Shown here in pieces: positions 32,691 through 44,414 of a stretch of DNA of 64,000 nucleotides (position 1 is its first letter; every line of letters starts with the position of its first letter). The position numbers were made by a program, and so were the translations under genes. The DNA comes from Aestuariimicrobium kwangyangense DSM 21549 (GTDB lineage: Bacteria > Actinomycetota > Actinomycetes > Propionibacteriales > Propionibacteriaceae), in contig NZ_ATXE01000002.1 of the NCBI RefSeq assembly GCF_000421525.1, positions 310,001 to 374,000 of the forward strand, read 5' to 3'. The notes beneath the pieces were generated by a model. The model saw only the letters and a list, made by a program, of their open reading frames with translations. It searched no databases and had not been told where the DNA came from.

Positions 32691-33653
32691 TTGAGCCCCT
32701 CTACTCCCCACAGTGGCCAGCCGCCGCAATCCCCCCAGCAGCCGCAGGGAGGATTGCCCCCGCGCCCGCCACAGGGTTACGCGCCAAACCCCCTGGGACA
32801 AACGCAGCAACAGTTCCCCACCTACCCCCCGGCCGCGGGCCTCCCTCGCCCGCAACAGAAGTTCCCCCAGCAGCCGAATATGGGGATGCATCCCGGGCCA
32901 TATGCGCCCCAAGCGTCCGTGCTCCAGCCCCCGACGCCGCGGCAGTGGTTCAAGAAGAAGAGGTTCGTGATCCCCGGTGCCCTCGTCGCCCTCGTCATCA
33001 TGGGCCAAGCCATCAACGGGGGCGGGAGCACCCCCGCGACTGGCGAGACTGTCGTGGTGACAAGCACTGTCACCCAAACTGCATCATCGAGCGCAAGTAG
33101 CGTCAGCGCCCCGACCAGCGCTGCCAAGGTGGCCACGACCAAGCCTGCAGCGGAGAAGGCGCCTGCAACCACGAAGAAGCCGGCCACGGCGCTGCCAGCC
33201 GGCGAGCAAGCCTTCATCTCTGAGATCGAGGCCGCCAAGCAACGCTATGCCGATGCGGCCACGGATCTGCAGCGTTCCCAGGCCATGCGTACACGCAACA
33301 AGAACCTGGTGAAGACACTTGGCGGACGCGAGGTGACTCGCTGGTCAGGGACGATCAAGCGGGTCGGCGCAAATGGCGAGGGCAAGGCTTACGTCGACAT
33401 CGAGATCGCAGACGATGTCGTCATGGGCACGTGGAACAACGCGTTTTCGGACGCCTCTGACGGGACCCTGATCCCAACATCAAGCCCCTTCTTCGAGGAT
33501 CTGGTGGCGCTCGCTCCGGGTGACAAGGTCACCTTCAGCGGAACCCTCTTCAGGGACGATGACGCCACGCTGCGAACGATGAACATCACTGAGGCTGGCT
33601 CGGTGCTTCGGCCCGAGTTCCTGATGGATTTCAACTCCATCAAGAGGGCCTGA
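32691..33653 (+). CDS. Membrane-anchored protein with Pro/Gln-rich N-terminus
   Basis: About 320 aa. The start is probably TTG at 32691, with AAGGAG 5 nt upstream. Residues 1-80 are Pro/Gln/Gly-rich and presumably cytoplasmic. A basic patch (WFKKKRF) and one hydrophobic segment (VIPGALVALVIMGQAI) follow. A Ser/Thr/Ala-rich linker then leads to a C-terminal domain of about 130 residues containing a beta-rich part (WSGTIKRVGANGEGKAYVDIEI ... GDKVTFSGTLF), compatible with an OB-like fold. The topology is single-pass with an extracytoplasmic domain. I do not recognise the family. The preceding helix (EAAKQRYADAATDLQRSQ) might be a coiled coil. Confidence 0.65.
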   Translation: MSPSTPHSGQPPQSPQQPQGGLPPRPPQGYAPNPLGQTQQQFPTYPPAAGLPRPQQKFPQQPNMGMHPGPYAPQASVLQPPTPRQWFKKKRFVIPGALVALVIMGQAINGGGSTPATGETVVVTSTVTQTASSSASSVSAPTSAAKVATTKPAAEKAPATTKKPATALPAGEQAFISEIEAAKQRYADAATDLQRSQAMRTRNKNLVKTLGGREVTRWSGTIKRVGANGEGKAYVDIEIADDVVMGTWNNAFSDASDGTLIPTSSPFFEDLVALAPGDKVTFSGTLFRDDDATLRTMNITEAGSVLRPEFLMDFNSIKRA

Positions 33654-33757
33654 GGGCAGACGCCCATCGAATCATGAGGAACACGCGGCAGGCTCGCATC
33701 TGGCCCAGTTGGACCGTGCCGAATAGACTGGGGCCTCCACACACCCAATGAGGTCGA

Positions 33758-34291
33758 ATGGCTCTCTGTCGTATGCCCGCACCATCGTGCCGTCGGCCGC
33801 AGCCTCTCCCGAAGATGCTGACGGTTGCGTTCGTCGTCGGTCTGACCTCGTTGCTGGGTGGCTGCAATGTGCGCTCGGTGGGTCTTGCCGGTATCGGTGT
33901 GGATGCCCATGGGTCACCGGTCGGCTACCTGCAGGTGTGTGAGAATCACGTCGACGGCGCCACGCTGTACGTCAGCGACGTGGACCAGACAGGGAGTTGG
34001 CAGGCCTCATCTCCCGTGACGGACTTCGTCAGGTGGTCTCTGTCCGCGCCAGGGCCCGGTTGGACGATCGATCGGGCCTTGGGCGGGCTCAAGCCTGGTG
34101 TGGACTACACCTTCTATGGCTGGACCACCGACAACACGTCGTCCGCGTCTGGGGTGACCTTCACCACCGCGGACCTGGCGCGTCTCAAGCCCGGTCAAGT
34201 CATGTACGAGGGCGGCACCAACGCCTCCACGACCGAGGACCTCACGACCATCAGTGGCGAGGACGAGTTCCGCGCCATTGCTTGCGCGTAG
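33758..34291 (+). CDS. Putative lipoprotein
   Basis: A 177-aa protein with an Arg-containing n-region, a hydrophobic stretch (LTVAFVVGLTSLLGGC) and a lipobox LGGC at Cys36, so it is probably lipid-anchored outside the membrane. The mature part is beta-rich (GYLQVCENHVDGATLYVSD, GVDYTFYGWTTDNTSSASGV), resembling a fibronectin-like fold, and has Cys near both ends. No family is recognised. It lies between two other cell-envelope genes on the same strand. Confidence 0.6.
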   Translation: MALCRMPAPSCRRPQPLPKMLTVAFVVGLTSLLGGCNVRSVGLAGIGVDAHGSPVGYLQVCENHVDGATLYVSDVDQTGSWQASSPVTDFVRWSLSAPGPGWTIDRALGGLKPGVDYTFYGWTTDNTSSASGVTFTTADLARLKPGQVMYEGGTNASTTEDLTTISGEDEFRAIACA

Positions 34292-34404
34292 CGCCCGAGA
34301 AAGGATTCCGGCTCCCATCGCGCCCAGGGGTGCACATCGTGCGACCACAGTGTCGTGCTGATAGGCCCACCCGCTTTCGAGCGCCGCAACGTCCGGGCCT
34401 AGCG

Positions 34405-34418
34405 TGTGATCCATCACA
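34405..34418. promoter_or_regulatory. TGTGAT-CC-ATCACA dyad upstream of the HNH/excalibur gene
   Basis: Perfect 6 bp arms with a 2 nt spacer, 35 bp before the ATG and overlapping a -10-like TAGCGT (34400-34405). It resembles a Crp/Fnr-class half-site pair, but the spacing is shorter than the GlxR/CRP consensus. Tentative. Confidence 0.35.
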
Positions 34419-34453
34419 TTCAGGGGGCGGGTCCGCCCATCGCAAGGGGAACC

Positions 34454-35779
34454 ATGAAGCGGCGGGATCGCGACACGACCACGACGAGGCCACGCTTCGG
34501 CACTGGCTTCTGGATAGGTCTCGGGGTCTTGGTGCTGGTGTCCTTGCTCGGACTGATCGACGGCGTCGGCGGATCGGTCGGGTTCGCCAGCGCGTTCCTT
34601 GCTCTGACCCTCCTGTGGCACTTCGTGGTCGGGAAGTCCTGGCTGTCTGCCCTGTTCCCTCTGCGGAGGAAGCAAGCCCTCATAGGGATCCCGATCAGCG
34701 TGGTGCTGATGGCGGTGGGCATGGCTTCCGCGCCCGCGAGTGAGACCACGCTCGACGTCCCGACAACCACCCAGACATCGTCCAGGGCGTCCAGCCCACA
34801 GAACTCGACCTCGGTGACAGGGTCCACGCAGACCCCGAGTCAGTCCTCGTCCTCGGGCCCATCCGAGAGTGGCTCCTTGTCGCCCACCTCCAGCGACTCC
34901 CCCACCCCGATCCCCTCAGCCACGCCGACACCAACGGCGGCGCCCACCACTGTCACGGGCCAGAGCACCGCCTTGGAGGTGCTCGCGACCGTCCCGATCA
35001 AGGGCCGGGCCCCCAGGACCAACTACGACAGGGACCTGTTCGGGCAGGCCTGGTACGACCTCGACCGCAACGGCTGTGACACCCGCAACGACATGCTGCG
35101 CCGCGACTTGGTCAAGGTCACGCTCAAGGACGGCACCCGCGATTGTGTCGTCCTGACCGGAACCCTGTCCGACCCGTACACGGCGACCTCGATCCCCTTC
35201 GTGCGGGGTCAGGGAACCTCCACCATCGTCCAGATCGACCACGTCGTCGCCCTGGGGGATGCCTGGCAGAAGGGTGCCCAGCAGCTCAGCATCGAGAAGC
35301 GCGTGTCGTTGGCCAACGACCCGCTCAACCTGCTGGCGGTCTACGGTCCGACCAACCAGTCCAAGGGTGACGGGGACGCTGCGACGTGGCTGCCGCCGAA
35401 CAAGTCGTTCCGGTGTGCCTATGTGGCGCGGCAGACCGTGGTCAAGGCCAAGTACGGGCTCTGGATGACCCAGGCCGAGCACGATGCGGTTGCACGGATT
35501 CTGGCTGGCTGCCCGAACCAGCCCATCCCGAACGCGACGCTGCGACCCTTGGTCACAATCACCGCGAGCATGGCCCCGAAGCCCACGGCCCCGAAGCCCA
35601 CGGTGAGGGTGACCACCCAGGCCCCCAAGCCGGCTCCGACCAGCACCGAGCCCCAGGCAGACGTCTACTACAAGAACTGCACCGCTGCCCGCGAGGCGGG
35701 GGTGGCACCGATCCACGCGGGTCAGCCGGGCTACCGGTCCGGCTTGGACCGCGACCACGACGGCGTCGCCTGCGAGTGA
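34454..35779 (+). CDS. Membrane-anchored DUF1524-HNH nuclease with excalibur calcium-binding domain
   Basis: A 441-aa protein. Three hydrophobic segments (about 16-38, 40-58, 75-95) are followed by a Ser/Thr/Pro linker of about 85 residues. A DUF1524-type HNH domain includes IVQIDHVVALGDAW and SLANDPLNLLAV (catalytic DH and the downstream Asn). Then a Thr/Pro/Lys linker leads to a C-terminal excalibur domain: YYKNCTAAREAGVAPI and LDRDHDGVACE with the DxDxDGxxCE calcium loop. Extracellular Ca-dependent nuclease activity is inferred from the domains. AAGGGG precedes the ATG. Confidence 0.85.
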   Translation: MKRRDRDTTTTRPRFGTGFWIGLGVLVLVSLLGLIDGVGGSVGFASAFLALTLLWHFVVGKSWLSALFPLRRKQALIGIPISVVLMAVGMASAPASETTLDVPTTTQTSSRASSPQNSTSVTGSTQTPSQSSSSGPSESGSLSPTSSDSPTPIPSATPTPTAAPTTVTGQSTALEVLATVPIKGRAPRTNYDRDLFGQAWYDLDRNGCDTRNDMLRRDLVKVTLKDGTRDCVVLTGTLSDPYTATSIPFVRGQGTSTIVQIDHVVALGDAWQKGAQQLSIEKRVSLANDPLNLLAVYGPTNQSKGDGDAATWLPPNKSFRCAYVARQTVVKAKYGLWMTQAEHDAVARILAGCPNQPIPNATLRPLVTITASMAPKPTAPKPTVRVTTQAPKPAPTSTEPQADVYYKNCTAAREAGVAPIHAGQPGYRSGLDRDHDGVACE

Positions 35780-35788
35780 GGATGGACC

Positions 35789-36892
35789 TCAGCGGTCGAC
35801 GCGCGCGCTGCCCCCACCGGCGAGCTTGATGACCTCCGCCTTGGTCACCATCGAGGTGTCCCCCGGCGTCGTCATGGCCAGCGCCCCATGGGCGGCGCCG
35901 TACTCCACGCACGTCTGCAGCGGCTCATCCGTGAGCAGTCCGTAGACCAGCCCGGACGCGAACGAGTCCCCACCGCCCACCCGGTCAAGGATCTCCAGGT
36001 CCTTGCGGTCGGCGGCCTGCACCAGACCCGAGTCGTGCGACCAGGCGATGGCGCTCCAGTCGTTGCGGGACGCGCTGGTGACGCTGCGAAGCGTCGTGGC
36101 GATCACCTGGAAGTTGGGGTACTCGGCGGCCGCGGCCTCGATCATCGTCGCGAACCCCTCGATGGGCAGCTCGGTGAGGTGCTCGTCGACGCCCTCGATC
36201 TCGAATCCCAGGGAGGCAGTGAAGTCCTCCTCGTTGCCGATCATGACGTCGACATACGTCGCGAGTTCCCGGTTCACCGACCGCGCGCGGTCCTGGCCGC
36301 CGATGCTGCTCCACAGGCTGGGCCGGTAGTTCAGGTCGTAGGAGACGATCGTGCCGTGTTTCTTGGCGGCCGTCAGTACGGCTGCGGCGGTCTCGGCGCT
36401 CTGCTCGCTCAGGGCGGCGAAGATGCCGCCGGTGTGCAGCCACCGGACGCCGCGGCGTCCGAACAACTCGTCGAGGTCGAGATCGGACGCCTTCAGCTGC
36501 GAGACGGCCGTGTTGCCCCGATCGGACACACCCTTGGCCGCGCGGACGCCGTAGCCGCGTTCGGTGAAGTTGAGGCCGTTGCGCGAGCGGCGTCCGATGC
36601 CGTCGCTGGGCACCCAGTGGATGAAGGAGGTGTCCACCCCGCCGGCGAGCGTGAGTCCTTCGACGAGGTGACCCACCTCGTCGTCCACCAGGGCGGTGAG
36701 CGCGGCGGAGCGGAGGCCGAACACGCGCGACAGCCCGCGGACGACGTTGTACTCGCCGCCCCCCTCCCACGCGGTGAAGGTGCGGGCGGTGCGGATGCGG
36801 CCCTCACCGGGGTCGAGTCGCAGCATGATCTCGCCGAGGGAGACAGCGTCGTAGCGGCAGTCCTCGGCAGGACGAAGGGTCAGCGTGCTCAT
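35789..36892 (-). CDS. kdgK: 2-Keto-3-deoxygluconate kinase (PfkB family)
   Basis: A 367-aa sugar kinase that phosphorylates 2-keto-3-deoxygluconate to KDPG. The N-terminal glycine motif is GEGRIRTARTFTAWEGGGEYNV. PfkB signature 2, with the catalytic Asp, is in ILDRVGGGDSFASGLVYG. VMIGNEEDF is also characteristic. The protein is longer than classical KdgK (about 310 aa) because of inserts around residues 95-140. It follows eda by 13 bp, so the pair forms a KDG-to-pyruvate + glyceraldehyde-3-phosphate unit. Upstream uronate or gluconate genes are not in the window. Confidence 0.88.
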   Translation of the reverse strand: MSTLTLRPAEDCRYDAVSLGEIMLRLDPGEGRIRTARTFTAWEGGGEYNVVRGLSRVFGLRSAALTALVDDEVGHLVEGLTLAGGVDTSFIHWVPSDGIGRRSRNGLNFTERGYGVRAAKGVSDRGNTAVSQLKASDLDLDELFGRRGVRWLHTGGIFAALSEQSAETAAAVLTAAKKHGTIVSYDLNYRPSLWSSIGGQDRARSVNRELATYVDVMIGNEEDFTASLGFEIEGVDEHLTELPIEGFATMIEAAAAEYPNFQVIATTLRSVTSASRNDWSAIAWSHDSGLVQAADRKDLEILDRVGGGDSFASGLVYGLLTDEPLQTCVEYGAAHGALAMTTPGDTSMVTKAEVIKLAGGGSARVDR

Positions 36893-36905
36893 GGTGGCTC
36901 GGCTC

Positions 36906-37535
36906 TCAGTTCGTGGCGGGCGATGCGACGGCGACGGCCTCTGCCGTCAGGCGTGAGATGGCCTCGAAGTCACCGGCGGCGATCAGCTTGGGGCTCACCA
37001 TCCAGGAGCCCCCGACGGCTGCCACGTTCGGCAGCGCGAGGTAGTCGGGGAGATTGTGTTGGTCGACTCCCCCGGTCGGGACGAACCGGACGCCCCCGAA
37101 CGGCGAGGCGAACGACTTGAGCGTGGCGACGCCGCCGAACTGGCCGGCGGGGAAGAACTTGAGCGTGGTGAGACCGAGAGCCAGCGCCGCCATCACTTCC
37201 GACGGGGTCACGACGCCGGGGAAGATGGGCAATCCACGTTCTCGCGCCCGGACGACCACCGATTCGAGGAGTCCGGGTGAGACGAGGTAGCCAGCGCCCG
37301 CATCGGCGGCGGCGTCGACTTGGTCTGGGGTGACGACGGTGCCAGCGCCCACGAGCATGTCGTCACGGCGGGCCATCATGCGAAGTGCTTCGAGGGCGGC
37401 GCTCGTGCGCAGGGTCACTTCGGCGACGGGGAGGCCTCCGGCGATGAGGGCCTCCGCCAGTGGCTCCGCGTGCGCGGCGTCCTCGAGGACGACCACCGGT
37501 ACGAGTCGTTGGGGGAAGGTGACCAGATCGGGCAT
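36906..37535 (-). CDS. eda: KDPG/KHG aldolase
   Basis: A 209-aa class I aldolase cleaving 2-keto-3-deoxy-6-phosphogluconate to pyruvate and glyceraldehyde 3-phosphate. The Schiff-base Lys is in TTLKFFPAGQFGG, the catalytic Glu in VAEVTLRT, and the phosphate loop is FVPTGGVDQHN followed by VGGSWM. Length is normal for the family. It is the first gene of the eda-kdgK pair, and an 8 bp inverted repeat lies just upstream of its ATG. Confidence 0.93.
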   Translation of the reverse strand: MPDLVTFPQRLVPVVVLEDAAHAEPLAEALIAGGLPVAEVTLRTSAALEALRMMARRDDMLVGAGTVVTPDQVDAAADAGAGYLVSPGLLESVVVRARERGLPIFPGVVTPSEVMAALALGLTTLKFFPAGQFGGVATLKSFASPFGGVRFVPTGGVDQHNLPDYLALPNVAAVGGSWMVSPKLIAAGDFEAISRLTAEAVAVASPATN

Positions 37536-37549
37536 GAAGTGTCTCTTCC

Positions 37550-37577
37550 TCAGTGAAGCGCGTGGACGATCACTGAG
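37550..37577. promoter_or_regulatory. Inverted repeat at the eda-kdgK promoter
   Basis: CTCAGTGA (37550-37557) and TCACTGAG (37570-37577) are perfect 8 bp half-sites 20 bp apart, 15-42 bp upstream of the eda ATG. Two helical turns of separation fits a dimeric repressor such as a GntR or IclR type. Confidence 0.5.
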
Positions 37578-37693
37578 ACCCTACGGGAGCTCCGTGGGCT
37601 CATGGTGGAGATGGTCGTCGCCAATGACCGCTCCGACTGCGGAGTGACCGCCCGACAGGGCAAGGGAAGCCGTTCGGCCCGAGCTCACACCGG

Positions 37694-38670
<977 letters not shown>

Positions 38671-38683
38671 GTGTATGCCCTTC

Positions 38684-40528
<1,845 letters not shown>

Positions 40529-40553
40529 TGGTCCACCCTCATGCCGAAGTGAC

Positions 40554-41534
40554 TCACCGGTAGTACGTGGGTCGGCGCGTCACATAGTGCTCCTCGAGAG
40601 CGCTGATCTCGTCGTCGGTCAGAGCTATGTCGAGGGCGGCGACCGCGTCGGCGAGGTGCTGGGGCTTCGTCGCGCCGACAATCGGGGCGCTGACGACCGG
40701 GTGCTTGAGCACCCATGCCAGCCCGATCTGCGCCATGGACACGCCACGGGCCTGGGCGACCTTCTCGACGGCGTCGACGATGTCCTTGTCGCTGTCGAGG
40801 TGGAGCAGGTTGCCGTGCTGGTCGGTCTGGCGGTTCTCCGAGGAGCGTCGGGTGGAGACGTCCCCCCAGGGGCGAGCCACCTTGCCGCCGGCCAGCGGGC
40901 TCCACGGGATGCTGCCGACGCCTTGGTATGCGAGCAGCGGCAGCATTTCCCGCTCCTCCTCGCGGTGGAGGAGGCTGTACTGGTCCTGCATCGAGATGAA
41001 CCGCGTCCAGCCGTGCAGGTCGGCCGCGTGCTGCATGGTCGCGAACTGCCAGGCCCACATCGATGAAGCGCCGAGGTAGCGCACCTTGCCCGCCTTGACC
41101 ACGTCGTGCAGGGCCTCCATCGTCTCCTCGATCGGAGTCTCGGGATCGAAGCGGTGGATCTGGTAGAGGTCGATGTAGTCAGTGCCGAGTCGCCGCAGCG
41201 ATGCATCCACCTGCTCCATGACGGCCCGCCGGGACAGGCCTCGCCCACCCGGGCCCTCGTACATCGGCTGGAACAGCTTCGTCGCCAGCACGATGTCGTT
41301 ACGCGAGGTGTACTTCCTGAGCGCGCGTCCGACGATCTCCTCAGAGGTGCCGATCCCGTAGATGTTGGCCGTGTCCCAGAACGTGATCCCCAGCTCGAGA
41401 GCCTGACGGAAGATCGGTTCGGCCGCCTCGTCCCCCAGCGCCCACGTCGCCCGTGTACCGTCGCCGAAGCTCATGCACCCCAACGCGATCCGGCTGACCC
41501 GAAGCCCCGAAGACCCCAGACGAACCTGTTCCAT
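40554..41534 (-). CDS. Aldo/keto reductase
   Basis: A 326-aa AKR. Asp/Tyr lie in TFWDTANIYGIGTSEE, Lys in IVLATKLFQP, and His in DLYQIHRFDP. The loop GATKPQHLADAV completes the NADP site. The ATG at 41534 precedes EQVRLGSSGLRVSR, the normal family start; the frame extends 11 codons further upstream. It converges on the XRE regulator (25 bp gap) and is the third AKR in 4 kb, though the three belong to different subfamilies, so simple tandem duplication is unlikely. Confidence 0.88.
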   Translation of the reverse strand: MEQVRLGSSGLRVSRIALGCMSFGDGTRATWALGDEAAEPIFRQALELGITFWDTANIYGIGTSEEIVGRALRKYTSRNDIVLATKLFQPMYEGPGGRGLSRRAVMEQVDASLRRLGTDYIDLYQIHRFDPETPIEETMEALHDVVKAGKVRYLGASSMWAWQFATMQHAADLHGWTRFISMQDQYSLLHREEEREMLPLLAYQGVGSIPWSPLAGGKVARPWGDVSTRRSSENRQTDQHGNLLHLDSDKDIVDAVEKVAQARGVSMAQIGLAWVLKHPVVSAPIVGATKPQHLADAVAALDIALTDDEISALEEHYVTRRPTYYR

Positions 41535-41691
41535 GACCGTTCCCTTCGCTGAACTGACACCATCCAACGCCGCTGGCCGCGGACGGGGAAGGCACTGTCA
41601 GTACCTGCCAGCCGCATCAGAGCACGGCTAGGTTCGAGTCGTCGCGGCCGGCCCGCGCGCAGTCGAATCTCCCATGGACAGGACCCCTCGC

Positions 41692-42513
41692 ATGTCCACT
41701 TGGTTCATCACCGGGTGCTCCACAGGTCTCGGGCGCCATCTCGCCGAGGCTGTCCTCGTCGCCGGCCAACAGGTCGTCGTCACCGCACGCAACCTCGCCG
41801 ATGTCGACGACCTGCTCAGCCGCTACCCGGGCAACGCCTTCGGCATCTCCCTGGACGTCACCGAGGTGGCACAGATCGACTCCGCGGTCCAGTCGGGCAT
41901 GGAGCGGTTCAGCCAGATCGACGTCCTCGTGAACAACGCCGGGTACGGCTACCGGTCCGTCGAGGAGGCGCCGACCGCCGACGTGGCCGCGCTGTTCGCG
42001 GCCCACTTCTTCGGGCCGGTCAGCCTCATCAAGGCCGTCCTGCCGGGAATGCGGGCGCGCCGCGCCGGCACGATCGTGAACATCTCGTCCATCGCGGTGC
42101 GGATCACGCCCGCCGGTTCCGGTTACTACGCGGCCGTCAAGGGTGCACTCGAAGGCCTGTCCGGCTCGCTGCGCAAGGAGCTCGAGCCGCTCGGGATCTC
42201 CGTCATCGTCGTCGAGCCCGGAGGTTTCCGTACGGACTTCGGCGGACGTTCCCTCAAGCAGTCGTCGGAGCCCATCGACGACTACGCCGAGACGGCCGGC
42301 AAGAGGCGCAAGGAGAACGACACGTCCAACCCGAACCGCGGCGGCGACCCCGCCAAGGCTGCCCAAGCGATGATCGCGGCTGTCGAGAGCCACAACCCGC
42401 CGGCGATCCTCGTCCTCGGCTCACCCACGGTCGACATGTTCCGTGTTGAGCTCGACGCGCGGCGCGCCGAGTTGGACGCTTGGGCCGAAGTCAGCAGCAG
42501 CACGAGCGTGTAG
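41692..42513 (+). CDS. Short-chain dehydrogenase/reductase
   Basis: A 273-aa classical SDR. The cofactor motif is TGCSTGLGRHLA (TGxxxGxG), followed by LVNNAGYG. The catalytic Ser is in IVNISSIAVRI, and Tyr-x3-Lys is YYAAVKGAL (about 145-149). PGGFRTDF follows. The ATG at 41692 has AGGA 8 nt upstream. Divergent from the AKR gene. The SDR type is the oxidoreductase subgroup often annotated as ketoreductase; the substrate is unknown. Confidence 0.87.
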   Translation: MSTWFITGCSTGLGRHLAEAVLVAGQQVVVTARNLADVDDLLSRYPGNAFGISLDVTEVAQIDSAVQSGMERFSQIDVLVNNAGYGYRSVEEAPTADVAALFAAHFFGPVSLIKAVLPGMRARRAGTIVNISSIAVRITPAGSGYYAAVKGALEGLSGSLRKELEPLGISVIVVEPGGFRTDFGGRSLKQSSEPIDDYAETAGKRRKENDTSNPNRGGDPAKAAQAMIAAVESHNPPAILVLGSPTVDMFRVELDARRAELDAWAEVSSSTSV

Positions 42514-42662
42514 GCCTTCGCCAAGGGTCATCCGTGGGTCTTCTCAGCCAGCTCTGCGATCGCGGAACGTGACGACCTTGACCAGGCGCGAATTGGATCA
42601 GGGCCGGAGCGGGGCTTCTCGCGAAGCTCTCAGACCGGCCCTGACAACGTACTTCACCAACG

Positions 42663-42736
<74 letters not shown>

Positions 42737-42876
42737 CCAGATCCAGGCCCGAACTGGCCCCTCGATCCGACGATGAACTCTAGCCCAACCCGAGCCGCGG
42801 GTGCCAATCGAGGCATCTCCACACGGTCGCTCCCCTCCCTACTCAATGGGCACCAGGGCGATCGACCCGTCGGACC

Positions 42877-44376
42877 TCAGCGATCCTTGCGCTTGGCGCG
42901 CGCCCGCACCGACACGTGCACCGGCGTCCCCATGAACCCGAACTCCTCACGCAGACGACGCTGCACGAAGCGCTCGTACTGGGCGTCCAACTGCCCCGAG
43001 GTGAACAACACGAAGGTGGGCGGGCAGTTCTGGGCCTGCGTCCCGAACAGGATGCGGGGCTGCTTGCCCGAGCGCACCGGGTGGGGGTGCGAGGCCGTGA
43101 TCCGTCCCAGGAAGGCATTGAGCTTCCCGGTCGAGATCCGGGTCTCCCAGCCCTCCAGGGCGGCCTCGATGGCCTTGCCGAGGCGGTCGACGTTTCGTCC
43201 GGTCAACGCCGAGATGTTGACGTGCGGGGCCCACTGGAACGCGTACACGTCGCGCTCGATCTCGCGGCTGAGGTAGTGGCGACGCTCCTCGTCGGTGAGG
43301 TCCCACTTGTTGTAGGCGATCACCAGGGCGCGGCCGGTCTCCTCGACCATCGACAAGATCCTGAGGTCCTGCTCGGTGATCTCCTCGTGGGCGTCGACCA
43401 CCACCACACACACCTCGGCGCGCTCGATGGCCGTCTGCGTGCGCAGCGAGGCGTAGTACTCGTGCCCCGAGGCCTCCTTGACGCGTCGCCGGATGCCGGC
43501 GGTGTCGATGAACCGGTAGGTCGTCCCGGCCACGTCGACCAGCTCGTCGACCGGGTCGACGGTGGTGCCCGACACATCGGAGACGACGGCGCGGTTGCTG
43601 TTCGACAGCTTGTTCAGCAGCGATGACTTGCCGACGTTGGGCTTGCCCACGATGGCCACGCGCCGCGGCCCCGTGGGCCGCACCTCGCCGTTGGCGGGCT
43701 CCTGGGGCAGCACCTCGAGGATGGCGTCGAGCAGGTCACCGGTGCCTCGTCCGTGCATGCCAGAGACGGGCCACGGCATGCCGAGCCCGAGGTTCCACAT
43801 CGAGGCGGCTTCGGCCTCGCGACGCTGGTCGTCCACCTTGTTGGCGGCCAGGATGACAGGCTTCTTCGAGCGACGCAGCACCTGCACGACGGCCTCATCC
43901 TCGTCGAGGGTGCCGACGGTCGCGTCGACCACGAACAACACGGCATCGGCCAGCGAGATGGCCATCTCGGCCTGCTCGGCGATCTGCTGTGACATGCCCT
44001 TGGCGTCCGACATCCAGCCGCCGGTGTCGACGATCACGAAGTCGCGGCCGTTCCAGTCGGCGTCATAGCTGACCCGGTCACGGGTGACGCCGGGCACGTC
44101 CTGCACGACGGCCTCACGGCGCCCGAGGATGCGGTTGACCAGCGTCGACTTGCCCACGTTGGGTCGTCCGACCACGGCCAGCACCGGGCGGGGCTTGAGT
44201 TGTTCTCGTTCGTACTCGGTGAACTCCAGCTCACCGGCGTCAACGTCGAACTCGTCCAGGTCGAGGTCGGTGTCGCCGAAGCCGTTCAGTTCGATGGCGC
44301 TGTCGTCGAACGACTCGTGGTCGTTCGCGGTGGGCACCTGATCGTTGAGTTCCGAACCCGGGGTGGATTCGCTCAT
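42877..44376 (-). CDS. der: Ribosome biogenesis GTPase Der (EngA)
   Basis: A 499-aa double GTPase needed for 50S assembly. The first P-loop is GRPNVGKST (about 70-78) with DTGGW and NKVD. The second P-loop is GKPNVGKSS with DTAGI and NKWD. The C-terminal KH-like domain ends [10 protein letters not shown]. There is an acidic N-terminal extension of about 60 residues ([18 protein letters not shown]) compared with E. coli, common in actinobacteria. It is preceded on the same strand by plsC-like and cmk genes, a conserved actinobacterial order. Confidence 0.95.
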   Translation of the reverse strand: MSESTPGSELNDQVPTANDHESFDDSAIELNGFGDTDLDLDEFDVDAGELEFTEYEREQLKPRPVLAVVGRPNVGKSTLVNRILGRREAVVQDVPGVTRDRVSYDADWNGRDFVIVDTGGWMSDAKGMSQQIAEQAEMAISLADAVLFVVDATVGTLDEDEAVVQVLRRSKKPVILAANKVDDQRREAEAASMWNLGLGMPWPVSGMHGRGTGDLLDAILEVLPQEPANGEVRPTGPRRVAIVGKPNVGKSSLLNKLSNSNRAVVSDVSGTTVDPVDELVDVAGTTYRFIDTAGIRRRVKEASGHEYYASLRTQTAIERAEVCVVVVDAHEEITEQDLRILSMVEETGRALVIAYNKWDLTDEERRHYLSREIERDVYAFQWAPHVNISALTGRNVDRLGKAIEAALEGWETRISTGKLNAFLGRITASHPHPVRSGKQPRILFGTQAQNCPPTFVLFTSGQLDAQYERFVQRRLREEFGFMGTPVHVSVRARAKRKDR

Positions 44377-44414
44377 CAGTGTCTCCTGTGTGTGAAATTG
44401 GGCCGGGGCCGCGC

